Source of the DNA: Desulfobacteraceae bacterium UBA5623
GTDB lineage: Bacteria > Desulfobacterota > DSM-4660 > Desulfatiglandales > Desulfatiglandaceae
Length of the DNA: 22,933 nucleotides
Direction: 5' to 3'
Assembly: GCA_002424495.1 (NCBI GenBank)
Contig: DIKH01000311.1
Span: 1,233-24,165, forward strand
Shown here: positions 1 to 8,251 of the stretch, piece by piece
Position numbering within the stretch: position 1 is the first letter of the stretch
Layout of the letters: each line of letters begins with the position of its first letter
Position numbers and translations under genes: made by a program
Notes under the pieces: generated by a model
Database searches by the model: none
Seen by the model: the letters and a program-made list of their open reading frames with translations, nothing else
Told to the model about the DNA's origin: nothing

Positions 1-1
1 C

Positions 2-1123
2 AGGATCGGAAAGCTTTATCAGACAGCAGGCCGCTATGATATGGCCCTGGAGGCCTTTTATCACTCTGAAAGTTTTGCAAAACCTGAGGACATAGCCCAG
101 GAGATCTCCACCCGCGCACAGGACTGCCTTGAGGCGATGGGAAAGTTTGCGGCGCTTAAATATGAACTTTCAGACCGTGTCGGGATGGACGCCTCCAAGA
201 CTGGCAATGGCCCAAAACAAAAGGATGATCCGGTCGTAGCTGAGATAGGACCGCAAAAGGTGCTCAAATCCGGGCTGGACATGATAATAGAGGAACAGAT
301 AGAACTAAAGATCTCTCAATTTGCCGCTTATCTGCCTGATGATGAGCTCAAAAAGAAAAAGGAAGAATTGCTCAAGCAGTATACTACGGATCAACAAAGG
401 CAATTATTCTTAAATCAGTATATTGTTACGGAGCTTCTCTATCGAAAAGCCCGGGAGTCCGGCGTCAGCGATGATCCCAAGCTCAGGGCCGCCTTGAAGG
501 ATATGGAGCGCGCCATGCTGGCGCAAAAGGTAATGGAAAGACAATTTGCAGATGAGATAAAGATTACGCCTGCCGATATCCAGACCTATTATAACGCTCA
601 CAAAAATGAATATATTCAGCCTGAAAGGGCGAGAATCTCCCACATGCTTGTTAAGGACAAAGAGGCTGCAAACGCCATCCGGGAAAGGCTTAAAAAGGGT
701 GAAGCCTTTGGCGCGCTCGCCTCAGAGCTATCCCAGGATTCTTCTACAGGAAAAAAGTCAGGCGAGATTTCAGGTTGGGTGGAAAGACGGGAAAAGGGGT
801 TCATCACAGGTATTGGAGGCGCAAAAGACGCCATGCGCATAATCTTTTCAACCGATAAGGACAAGATCTGCAAGGAAGATATTGAAACAGATGATGGCGT
901 GCATATCGTAAAGGTCCTTGATCGGGAGCCTGAGCGGCAGAAGGGCTTTGATGAGGTAAAGGATGATGTCTCCATCACCTTGAGGGCCGCAAAAGAGCGT
1001 GAGGTTCAGCAGGGCCTGTTTTCAAGGCTCAAGGATCAATACAATGTAGTCATTCATCAATCCGCCTTCAAAGGTGAAAAAAAATCGCCGGAGGAACTGA
1101 AGCCCGGCCAAAAACAGATGTGA
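2..1123 (+). CDS. PpiC/parvulin-type peptidyl-prolyl isomerase, 5'-truncated by the window edge
   Basis: The reading frame is open from base 2, so the true start lies upstream; the ATG at 41 is probably internal, because the codons before it already read like a TPR-type helix (IGKLYQTAGRYD). About nt 270-620 resembles the helical SurA/PrsA-type N-terminal region. About nt 628-940 is the parvulin domain (ISHMLVKDKEAA, then GEAFGALASELSQDSS, GEISGW and DDGVHIVKVLDREP). Parvulins catalyse cis-trans isomerisation of prolyl peptide bonds and often act as envelope chaperones. The gene ends in TGA overlapping the GTG of the next gene, which places it at the head of the visible Bat operon. It may help fold exported Bat proteins (inference). 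The signal peptide, if any, is outside the window. The domain call is fairly sure; the substrate is unknown. Confidence 0.85.
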   Translation, partial: RIGKLYQTAGRYDMALEAFYHSESFAKPEDIAQEISTRAQDCLEAMGKFAALKYELSDRVGMDASKTGNGPKQKDDPVVAEIGPQKVLKSGLDMIIEEQIELKISQFAAYLPDDELKKKKEELLKQYTTDQQRQLFLNQYIVTELLYRKARESGVSDDPKLRAALKDMERAMLAQKVMERQFADEIKITPADIQTYYNAHKNEYIQPERARISHMLVKDKEAANAIRERLKKGEAFGALASELSQDSSTGKKSGEISGWVERREKGFITGIGGAKDAMRIIFSTDKDKICKEDIETDDGVHIVKVLDREPERQKGFDEVKDDVSITLRAAKEREVQQGLFSRLKDQYNVVIHQSAFKGEKKSPEELKPGQKQM

Positions 1124-2274
1124 AAAGAATGCCTGTAATTACATCAAGTCAAATGCTATTGGCTGATGCTGATGGCTTGAGGGGTCAAGGATTCAAGGGA
1201 TCAAGGAGTCAAGGGAAAACCCTGCTTGCACTCGACCCCTCGACCCCTCGACCCCTCGGACCCTTTCGGCGCAAAAGGTTCCTGATTGCTATCCTATTGT
1301 CTGCTGTCTGCCTGGTCCTTACTGTCTCGTGCAAGAAGGAGAAGGCCCCGACAGAAAAGGAAGAGGATGCCGGGATAAACCAGACAGTTGAGCGGGGTCC
1401 TGCGGCTGTCACTGTTGAAGCTGATAAAAAGGAAATCACCATTGCCGGGCGGCTGAACCTTTCGATCAGTGTGACAGTAGATGAAGATTATGAGATAACT
1501 CTTCCTGCGTTTGGCGAAAGGCTGGAGCAGTTCGGAATCGTAGATTACCATACATCGCAACCTGAGTTGATTGAAAACAACAAGAAAAGAATCATACGCT
1601 CATATGTTCTTGAGCCTTTTTTGTCAGGCGAGTATTCCATCTCGCCTGTGAAGATAAAGTTCTTTAAAAAGGGAGAGCAGGAAGACAAGGCACATGAAAT
1701 TGAGACTCCGGAAATTAAGATAACCGTAAAATCCCTTCTGCCCGAGGATATGAAGGAGATAAAATTAAACGAGATCAAACCGCCTGTGGCCGTTCCCCGC
1801 TCATATAAGATCTGGCTATGGTCGGGCGGTATTGCCGTTGTCTGTATTGCTATTTTCACAGCGGTTTTTATTATCATAAGGCGTAAGAAAAAAGAGATTT
1901 TGAGTGTGGACGCAACGATATTGCCCCATCAGCTTGCTTATGAAGAGCTTAGAAGGCTTGTAGCGGAAGATCTACCGGGAAAAGGGGAGATAAAGCTTTT
2001 TTATCAGCATATCTCCGGGATCATACGCCGTTACATTGAAAACCGTTTCGGGCTCAATGCCCCTGAACAGACCACAGAGGAGTTCCTTGCAGGGCTTGAG
2101 ACCGATCGCGCCTTCCCATCACAGCACAAGACACTTCTCAATTCATTTTTGAAACACTGCGATCTCGTCAAGTTTGCCGAATATCAGCCCCAGGCTGAAG
2201 ATATACAAATGACATTCGACAGTTGCAAGGGCTTTATTGAAGGGACGGCGGAAGAGGTCTCTCATGCGTTTTGA
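1120..2274 (+). CDS. BatD/DUF4381-like membrane lipoprotein of the Bat operon
   Basis: A GTG start overlaps the previous TGA (GTGA), suggesting translational coupling. Residues 50-71 form a hydrophobic export signal ending in LTVSC, a plausible lipobox with Cys71. Residues 90-230 are a beta-rich periplasmic region resembling the repeats of BatD. About residues 230-255 are a membrane helix followed by RRKKK. The C-terminal 120 residues are helical and cytoplasmic, as in DUF4381/BatD tails (FYQHISGIIRRYIENRFG). Bat operons often carry such a gene just before batA. The oddity is a roughly 47-residue N-terminal extension before the signal sequence, encoded largely by a repeat element (1179-1266). 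I see no better start between the repeat and the signal. The family assignment is moderate and the function unknown beyond its place in the complex. Confidence 0.75.
   Translation: MKRMPVITSSQMLLADADGLRGQGFKGSRSQGKTLLALDPSTPRPLGPFRRKRFLIAILLSAVCLVLTVSCKKEKAPTEKEEDAGINQTVERGPAAVTVEADKKEITIAGRLNLSISVTVDEDYEITLPAFGERLEQFGIVDYHTSQPELIENNKKRIIRSYVLEPFLSGEYSISPVKIKFFKKGEQEDKAHEIETPEIKITVKSLLPEDMKEIKLNEIKPPVAVPRSYKIWLWSGGIAVVCIAIFTAVFIIIRRKKKEILSVDATILPHQLAYEELRRLVAEDLPGKGEIKLFYQHISGIIRRYIENRFGLNAPEQTTEEFLAGLETDRAFPSQHKTLLNSFLKHCDLVKFAEYQPQAEDIQMTFDSCKGFIEGTAEEVSHAF
1179..1266. repeat. Purine-rich/complementary repeat element inside the 5' end of a coding sequence
   Basis: The left arm (1179-1215) holds four degenerate copies of a TCAAGG-type unit. 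The right arm (1231-1265) holds three exact copies of the 8-mer CGACCCCT plus a degenerate fourth. Reverse-complemented, the right arm becomes GGGTCGAG units that match the left-arm units imperfectly, so the two arms can pair around a loop of about 15 nt. The element keeps the reading frame and encodes roughly residues 20-49 of the lipoprotein. Similar arrays occur between genes in Desulfobacterota (general recollection, not searched here). Confidence 0.7.
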
Positions 2275-3319
2275 ATCTCCCTGGATGTTTTTATTATTAC
2301 TGGTCATTCCTTTGTTGATCTGGATTAAGGCCTTCAGGATCAAAGGAGGCGCCGTCCGATTTTCCACTGTCCAGCATGCGGCAAAGGCTGCGATCTCTTT
2401 GCGGCAGCGCCTGCTGTGGCTGCCGACATTTATCCGTGTATTAGCGCTGGTTTTTTTGATTATTGCCCTTGCAAGACCCCAGACCGGCAGAGAAGAGGTT
2501 CGAGATATCAGCAAGGGCATTGCAATTGAAATGGTCGTTGACCGTTCAAGCAGTATGGGCGCTGAGCTGGAATATCAGGGCCAGCAATTAAATCGCCTTG
2601 AGGTGGTAAAAAAGGTCTTTAACGAGTTTGTTATGGGAGGGGGCCGAAATCTGAAGGGCAGACCAAATGATTTGATCGGTATGATAACATTTGCCAGGTA
2701 CCCTGACACGGTTTGCCCGTTGACGCTGGCCCACGGGGCCCTGCCTGCATTTTTAAAGTCTGTTAACCTTGTTCAGACCCAGCCTGAAGACGGAACCTCC
2801 ATTGGCGACGCCCTGGCGCTGGCCGCGGCACGACTTAAGACTGCTGAGGAGTCCCTTAGACGCGAGAAAGCGATCTCTGACAACTATAAAATAAAGAGTA
2901 AGGTTATTGTGCTTCTTTCAGACGGCGAAAACAATTGCGGAAGGCGCACCCCCCTGCAGGCTGCTGAACTGGCTGCCTCTTGGGGAATAAAGGTCTACAC
3001 TATCGCTATCTCCGGAGGGGACGCGGTTACAGCTATTCAGACCCCGTTTGGCGTATACAAGGTGCCCATGGCCCAAAGGGTTGACACAAAGGCGTTTGAG
3101 GTAATTGCCGAAAAGACCGGTGGTTTTTTCAGGAAGGCGGAAGATGCAGAATCCCTTCTGGATATCTATGAAGAGATTGACAAGATGGAAAAGAGCGAGA
3201 TCGAGTCTGTCAGGTATATTGATTATAAAGAATCCTTTGTATACTTTGCCCTTGCAGGGATCTTTTTTATTGCCTGTGAGGTTGTCTTAAACAGCACCGT
3301 GTTCAGGAAGATACCATGA
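2264..3319 (+). CDS. batA: BatA, von Willebrand factor A membrane protein
   Basis: The chosen ATG at 2264 follows a GAAGAGG ribosome binding site at 6 nt and gives the typical BatA N-terminus MRFESPWM; a TTG at 2237 in frame is less likely. It overlaps the previous gene by 11 nt. Two N-terminal membrane helices (about residues 7-23 and 50-70) precede a VWA domain with an intact MIDAS site: D93-x-S95-x-S97 (VVDRSSSM), a Thr in DGTSIGDAL and an Asp in LLSDGEN. A third helix lies near the C-terminus (FVYFALAGIFFIACEVVL). BatA-type proteins bind a divalent metal and protein partners at the membrane and are linked to aerotolerance or stress fitness in Bacteroides, Leptospira and Francisella relatives. 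At 351 aa it has the usual length. It ends in an ATGA overlap with batB. Confidence 0.93.
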   Translation: MRFESPWMFLLLLVIPLLIWIKAFRIKGGAVRFSTVQHAAKAAISLRQRLLWLPTFIRVLALVFLIIALARPQTGREEVRDISKGIAIEMVVDRSSSMGAELEYQGQQLNRLEVVKKVFNEFVMGGGRNLKGRPNDLIGMITFARYPDTVCPLTLAHGALPAFLKSVNLVQTQPEDGTSIGDALALAAARLKTAEESLRREKAISDNYKIKSKVIVLLSDGENNCGRRTPLQAAELAASWGIKVYTIAISGGDAVTAIQTPFGVYKVPMAQRVDTKAFEVIAEKTGGFFRKAEDAESLLDIYEEIDKMEKSEIESVRYIDYKESFVYFALAGIFFIACEVVLNSTVFRKIP

Positions 3320-4332
3320 ACGGCATTAAACTGCAAAATGTTGACATGCTGCACCTGTTATGGCTGGTTTCTCTTTTGCTCGCCGTGTTTGTCTATTGCT
3401 GGCGGAAGCAGGGCAAGGCCCTTGTGATGTTTATTGATGCAGGCATCCTCCCAAAGATCTCAATATCTGTTAACAAGGCAGGACGGCGCTTTAAGGCGGT
3501 GTTGATCCTGGCCTCCCTCATATTCATCGTATTCGGCCTGACCCGTCCTGCCTGGAACCCGATACCCGAGACCGTTGAGAGACGCGGACGGGACGTGGTC
3601 TTTTTACTCGACGTGTCAAAGAGCATGCTCGCCGAAGACCTTGCACCCAACCGTCTTGCGAGGGCAAAGCTTGCGATAAAGGACTGTGTTGAACGCCTTC
3701 AGGGCGATCGGGTCGCGCTTGTTGCATTTGCAGGTACTTCTGCTATAAAATGTCCCCTGACGCTGGACTATGGTTTTTTTCAATTGATGCTTGACGATAT
3801 ATCCACTGACAGCATCTCCCGCGGCGGCACCATGATCGGCGATTCCATCCGTAAGGTTCTCAGCGATGTATTTGATGACCAGGCAAAGGAGTGCAAGGAT
3901 ATTATCCTGATTACAGACGGCGAGGATCATGACAGCTTTCCGGTTGATGCTGCAAAGGCAGCAGGGGGCAAGGGTATCCGGCTGATTGCGATCGGACTTG
4001 GCGACGAGAACGAAGGAAAACGGATTCCAATCACCAACGAGGACGGACAGAAATCCTTCTTGAAATACAATGGCCAGGAGGTATGGTCAAAGCTGGATGC
4101 GGATACACTAAGGAAAATGGTCAACGCCACCCCGGGTGGAAGGTATTTCAATGTGGCCACAGGCAACATTGATCTTGGGGGCGTATACATGCAATTGATA
4201 GCAAGCGCTCAAAAAAAGGCACTGGAATCAGAGACCATAAAACGCTATGAGGAGAAGTTTCAGATATTTCTCTCAATAGCCCTTTTCTTGTTGTGTATTG
4301 AGATGGCAATCTCTGAGCGTAACAAGGTGTGA
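3316..4332 (+). CDS. batB: BatB, von Willebrand factor A membrane protein
   Basis: The ATG overlaps the batA stop (ATGA), so the two VWA proteins are probably made together. Membrane helices lie at about residues 12-28 and 60-78, then a VWA domain with MIDAS motif D99-V-S101-K-S103, GGTMIGDS and LITDGEDHD, and a C-terminal helix (FQIFLSIALFLLCIEMAI). At 338 aa it has normal family length. BatA and BatB are thought to form a heteromeric membrane scaffold with the TPR proteins encoded downstream. All metal-coordinating residues I can identify are present, so it is probably functional. The exact biochemical role of Bat proteins is still unsettled. Confidence 0.93.
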   Translation: MNGIKLQNVDMLHLLWLVSLLLAVFVYCWRKQGKALVMFIDAGILPKISISVNKAGRRFKAVLILASLIFIVFGLTRPAWNPIPETVERRGRDVVFLLDVSKSMLAEDLAPNRLARAKLAIKDCVERLQGDRVALVAFAGTSAIKCPLTLDYGFFQLMLDDISTDSISRGGTMIGDSIRKVLSDVFDDQAKECKDIILITDGEDHDSFPVDAAKAAGGKGIRLIAIGLGDENEGKRIPITNEDGQKSFLKYNGQEVWSKLDADTLRKMVNATPGGRYFNVATGNIDLGGVYMQLIASAQKKALESETIKRYEEKFQIFLSIALFLLCIEMAISERNKV

Positions 4333-4335
4333 CTC

Positions 4336-5505
4336 GTGCGTAGGTTCTGTATATTATTTGTCTTGTTCCTTGGGATGTTTCTTCCCGATGCATCCGCCGA
4401 TTCTACCGCCGGTCTGGTAGATAAGGGAAATGCCGCCTACCTTGCAGGCAAGTATGATGAAGCCCTCTCGGCCTACGAAGAAGCCTCTGTCAAAGACCCG
4501 GAATCCCCATATATCTACTTTAACAGGGGGGCGTCATTTTATCAAAAGGGCGATTTTGCAAAAGCGAGTGAGGAGTTTGAAAAGGCGGCGCTGAAGAGCA
4601 AAGATTTAAAGCTTGAGGCCAAGAGCAAATTCAATCTCGGGAACTGCCACTTTCGAGAGGCTGAACGCCAGCAGGACAGCGACCTCAATAAGGCCCTTGA
4701 GGAGTGCGGCAAGGCTATAAGATTTTATCAGGAGGCCCTTGGGCTTGATCCGCAGTTTAAAGAGGCCGCAGAAAATATTGAGGTTGTTCGCCTTGTAATG
4801 AAAAACATCCTTGATCAGATCAACAAACAAAAGGAGGCCCAAAAACAGCAGCAGGAGGCCGCCGAAAAGATTCGCGAAAAGCTGGAAGAACTGATCCGGA
4901 GGCAGCTGGAGGCGCTTGATCAGGACAAACAGATAGATGAGCAGAGGGCGCAGCATGGCGATACGCAGGATGTGTTTGATAAGATCAACAATCTCCTGAA
5001 TGAGCAGAGAGATATACTGACAGAGACGAAAAGGCTTGCCGATGATATGTCCAAAAACCATGGGAGGCCTGATCCAGATAAGAAGACCGAGGCTGAAACA
5101 AATATGGATAATGCTGTAAAGGAAGAGCAGGCGGCTGCGGGAAATCTTGAGCAAAAAAATACCGGAGCAGCCATTACAAATCAGGAAAAGGCTTTACAGG
5201 AACTCAAAGACGCCATGTCTTCCCTTGATGAGGAACAGAAGTCAGAAAAAGACAATCAACAGGATAAATCTCAGGGCTGTGAGGAGCAGAAGGCCCAGGG
5301 GCAACAGGGGCAGGAACAACAAAAACAAGAGGTACAAAAACCTTCTCCAGGTCAGGAGCATCAGAAACAGGAGGAGGAGAAACAGAAGGGTGCAGCGCAG
5401 TTTTCCGGTGACGCCAAAGACATTCTGGACGAGGAAAAGGAAAACAAGGCGCAGCGTCAATTGCAGGCCGAAGGCGGGTACAGGGATGTAGACAAGGATT
5501 GGTAA
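4336..5505 (+). CDS. batC: BatC, exported TPR protein with a Gln/Glu/Lys-rich tail
   Basis: GTG start 3 nt after the batB stop, with AAGGTG just upstream. Residues 1-21 are a signal peptide (FCILFVLFLGMFL, cleavage probably after ASA). Residues 25-150 contain TPR units (GNAAYLAGKYDEALSAYEEA; YFNRGASFYQKGDFAKASEEFEKA; and a longer third one ending KEAAENIEVV). Residues 155-300 are a charged, probably coiled-coil region, and residues 300-389 a low-complexity Q/E/K-rich tail, which explains the long open frames in other phases here. TPR proteins provide protein-protein docking; in Bat operons BatC sits next to the VWA pair. The long disordered tail is variable between species. Confidence 0.88.
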   Translation: MRRFCILFVLFLGMFLPDASADSTAGLVDKGNAAYLAGKYDEALSAYEEASVKDPESPYIYFNRGASFYQKGDFAKASEEFEKAALKSKDLKLEAKSKFNLGNCHFREAERQQDSDLNKALEECGKAIRFYQEALGLDPQFKEAAENIEVVRLVMKNILDQINKQKEAQKQQQEAAEKIREKLEELIRRQLEALDQDKQIDEQRAQHGDTQDVFDKINNLLNEQRDILTETKRLADDMSKNHGRPDPDKKTEAETNMDNAVKEEQAAAGNLEQKNTGAAITNQEKALQELKDAMSSLDEEQKSEKDNQQDKSQGCEEQKAQGQQGQEQQKQEVQKPSPGQEHQKQEEEKQKGAAQFSGDAKDILDEEKENKAQRQLQAEGGYRDVDKDW

Positions 5506-7385
5506 TGATAAGGGCTTTTTGTAAAATCGGTATTTTATTAGTATTGGCATATGCAACGGTTTTTTGCCCTGTTGTTGTCGCAGCCCCTCTTAAGGCGACA
5601 GCGGTTGCTGAGCGCACAGACCCGTTTATCGGGGAGCCTTTTATTTTTCAGATTCAGGTTGAGGGCAGTGAAGATCCTGAACAGCCGGACCTTTCGCATG
5701 TTACTGATTTTGCCGTGGAGTTTAAAGGCGGAAGACAAAACAGCAGCAGGTCTGTTACTATAATAAACGGCAAGATGGTCCAGGACGTCCGTCAGGGGTA
5801 TTTTTTCTCCTATCAACTGACCCCGAAACGCGAAGGGCGTCTGGTCATTCCCCCCGTCACCGTCTCTGCAAAGGGCCACACGACCAATACAAACCCTGTT
5901 GTTATTAATGCCCGGCGAGCTGTGGAGTCAGATGATTTCAAGCTAACCCTCAGGCTTTCAAAGGATCATTGTTATGTGGGAGAGCCGGTCACCCTCACCG
6001 TCACGTGGTATCTTGGAAAGGATGTAAATGGGTTCAATTTTACATTGTCCATCCTCAATAATAAGAATCTCGATTTTTTTAACCCTGCGGTTGATACTCA
6101 ATCGGGAAAGAAGCTTTATCGTATTCCCTTGGGCGACGGCGAGGTGATAGGTGAGAAGGGACGCGGCAGGATCGGGGGAAAGGAATTTGCTACAATAACA
6201 TTTGAAAAGATCATCATCCCGAATAAAGCTGGCGAGGTATCCGTAGAACCGGCCACTGTCGCATGCAGCGCCCTTTATGGGTATGAAAGACGACGCAACA
6301 GATTTGAAGATGATTTCTTTTCTGATTTTTTTAATGATGATTTTTTTGGGCGCTCAAGGAGGGGCGTCTACAGGACGGTTGTAGTTCCTTCGAATCAATT
6401 CTTGTTGAAGGTATTTGATCTCCCGGAAGAGGGCAGGCCGGATAATTTTGCAGGCCATATAGGGGAATATCGGATCAGGGCCAGTGCGTCTCCTACGGAT
6501 GTAAATGTAGGGGATCCTATTACCCTGACGGTTGAGCTTTCAGGAAGTGAATATCTTGACCATGTAAAACTGCCCTTGCTTGATCAACAGCCAAGACTCG
6601 CAAAGGACTTTAAGATCCCCAATGAGATGGCGACGGGGGAAGTTAAAGGAAATAGCAAGGTGTTCACGCAGACCATTCGCGCCTTGAGATCCGATGTCAG
6701 GGAGATCCCGCCGATTGAACTTTCATACTTTGATACAAAGACAGGCTTATATGGCATTGCCCGCGGTGAACCCATCCCATTGACCGTGAAAGAGACAAGG
6801 GTGGTGACAGCCAAAGACGCGGAGGGCAGGGCGCAGGATGTCATACATGGCAGCGAAATCCTGACATGGGGTCAGGGGATAGCATTTAACTATGAAGATA
6901 TGGGGGTGATAGAAAATGAGCCCCTCGGGCCTGTTTCATGGCTTAAATCCCGCTGGTGGGCGGCCACGGTTTTTGTTCTGCCTGTGTTGTATATCTTGTT
7001 GCTTACTGTTACTATAACCATTCACCGGAAAAACGCCGACCCGTTAAAAGCACGGGCCAGAAAGGCATATGGGAGCCTCACAGGATCATTAAAGACCGCG
7101 AGACAAGCGGCCTCTCCAACAGAGTCCTGTAATATCATCCTTGACGCCTTTCGCAGCTATCTGGGCGACAGGCTTTTTATGAACAAGGGAGCTGTTACTT
7201 TTATTGATGTAAAGGATAAACTCTCATCAGAGGGTGTTTCCCAAGATACCCTTCAAAGGTTAAAGATGCTTTTGGAAAGGTGTGAAGCGGGCCGATATGC
7301 CGGTGGATCAGGCCTTTCGGACACAGCATCAATGGTGGAAGAGAGCATTAACCTGGCGCAGGAACTTGAGAACAGGCTTAGATGA
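5505..7385 (+). CDS. batD: BatD, oxygen-tolerance family membrane protein
   Basis: The ATG at 5505 shares a base with the batC stop (TAATG) and is preceded by AAGGA; a TTG at 5499 in frame is less likely. Residues 5-27 are a signal peptide. The periplasmic part consists of repeated Ig-like BatD segments (SVTIINGKMVQDVRQGYFFSY; LTLRLSKDHCYVGEPVTLTV; IRASASPTDVNVGDPITLTV). An aromatic/acidic stretch near residues 263-283 (DDFFSDFFNDDFFG) is seen in other BatD proteins. A membrane helix near residues 485-505 (TVFVLPVLYILLLTVTI) precedes a roughly 120-residue cytoplasmic helical tail, related to that of the lipoprotein gene at 1120. The 626-aa length is usual. It ends in ATGA coupling to batE. 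Confidence 0.9.
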   Translation: MIRAFCKIGILLVLAYATVFCPVVVAAPLKATAVAERTDPFIGEPFIFQIQVEGSEDPEQPDLSHVTDFAVEFKGGRQNSSRSVTIINGKMVQDVRQGYFFSYQLTPKREGRLVIPPVTVSAKGHTTNTNPVVINARRAVESDDFKLTLRLSKDHCYVGEPVTLTVTWYLGKDVNGFNFTLSILNNKNLDFFNPAVDTQSGKKLYRIPLGDGEVIGEKGRGRIGGKEFATITFEKIIIPNKAGEVSVEPATVACSALYGYERRRNRFEDDFFSDFFNDDFFGRSRRGVYRTVVVPSNQFLLKVFDLPEEGRPDNFAGHIGEYRIRASASPTDVNVGDPITLTVELSGSEYLDHVKLPLLDQQPRLAKDFKIPNEMATGEVKGNSKVFTQTIRALRSDVREIPPIELSYFDTKTGLYGIARGEPIPLTVKETRVVTAKDAEGRAQDVIHGSEILTWGQGIAFNYEDMGVIENEPLGPVSWLKSRWWAATVFVLPVLYILLLTVTITIHRKNADPLKARARKAYGSLTGSLKTARQAASPTESCNIILDAFRSYLGDRLFMNKGAVTFIDVKDKLSSEGVSQDTLQRLKMLLERCEAGRYAGGSGLSDTASMVEESINLAQELENRLR

Positions 7386-8242
7386 AAATGGCAGGCAATT
7401 TATTTAAACATAAAATTCTTGGCCGCGTATTCGCTTTGATCATTTTCATTCTATGTGCCTGGGGGCATATTTATCATCCCTTAGAGGCTGCAACATTAGA
7501 CGCATCGCAGGTTACGGACCTTTACAGCCAGGCAAAAGACCTCTTCAAACAGGCAAACGAGGCTGCTGCATCAGACCCTGACAGGGCGCAGGGGCTTTAC
7601 GCAAAGGCCGCCATGCGTTTTGAACGTATCATTAAAGAAGGTGATGTCAACAATGGCAGGCTGTATTACAATCTTGCGAATGTATATTTCCGCATGAAGG
7701 ATATAGGACGGGCCATTGTTAATTATCGCCGAGCGGAACAGTTCATACCAAATGATTCGAATCTGAAGCAGAATTTGGAATATGCAAGAAAGAAACGCCT
7801 GGATGATATCGAGGAAAAGCAGGAGACAAGGGTGTTGAAGACCCTGTTTTTCTGGCACTATGACCTGTCAACAAAAACAAGGGTTGTCATTTTTACCATA
7901 TGTTTTGCATCTGTGTGGATCTTTGCCGCCATTCGTATCTTTGCCGTCAGGTCATTTCTTAACTGGTCCATTTTGGCCTCTGTTGCGCTTTCACTGCTCC
8001 TGGCAGGCTCCCTTGCTGCCGATGAGATCAACCTGAGAAAAGAAAGACCCGGGGTGATTATAAGCCCTGAGGTGATCGCAAGAAAGGGAAACAGCGATAC
8101 CTATGAGCCCAGTTTCAAGGAACCTCTACACTGCGGAACAGAGTTTGTACTGGTTGAAGACAGGGGAGCCTGGTATAGGATTGAGCTTGCGGATTCACGC
8201 ACTAGCTGGGTGCCATCAAAGGATGTTGAAATGGTCAGATGA
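7382..8242 (+). CDS. batE: BatE, TPR and SH3-like membrane protein
   Basis: The ATG overlaps the batD stop (ATGA). The order is an N-terminal signal or anchor helix (FALIIFILCAWGHIY), TPR units at about residues 35-135 (YAKAAMRFERIIKEGDVNNG; YYNLANVYFRMKDIGRAIVNY), two membrane helices (VVIFTICFASVWIFAAIRIF and WSILASVALSLLLAGSLA), and a C-terminal bacterial SH3-like domain ending in RGAWYRIELADSRTSWVPS. This arrangement is characteristic of BatE. TPR and SH3 modules are docking domains, and SH3b domains often contact cell-wall material. It is the last bat gene; cstA follows after 9 nt and probably shares its transcript. Confidence 0.9.
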   Translation: MKMAGNLFKHKILGRVFALIIFILCAWGHIYHPLEAATLDASQVTDLYSQAKDLFKQANEAAASDPDRAQGLYAKAAMRFERIIKEGDVNNGRLYYNLANVYFRMKDIGRAIVNYRRAEQFIPNDSNLKQNLEYARKKRLDDIEEKQETRVLKTLFFWHYDLSTKTRVVIFTICFASVWIFAAIRIFAVRSFLNWSILASVALSLLLAGSLAADEINLRKERPGVIISPEVIARKGNSDTYEPSFKEPLHCGTEFVLVEDRGAWYRIELADSRTSWVPSKDVEMVR

Positions 8243-8251
8243 AATAACGAT

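Noticed and set aside
4606..5154. 182-codon minus-strand frame inside batC
   Set aside because: Produced by the repetitive Gln/Glu/Lys codons of batC read backwards; Leu/Phe-rich nonsense.
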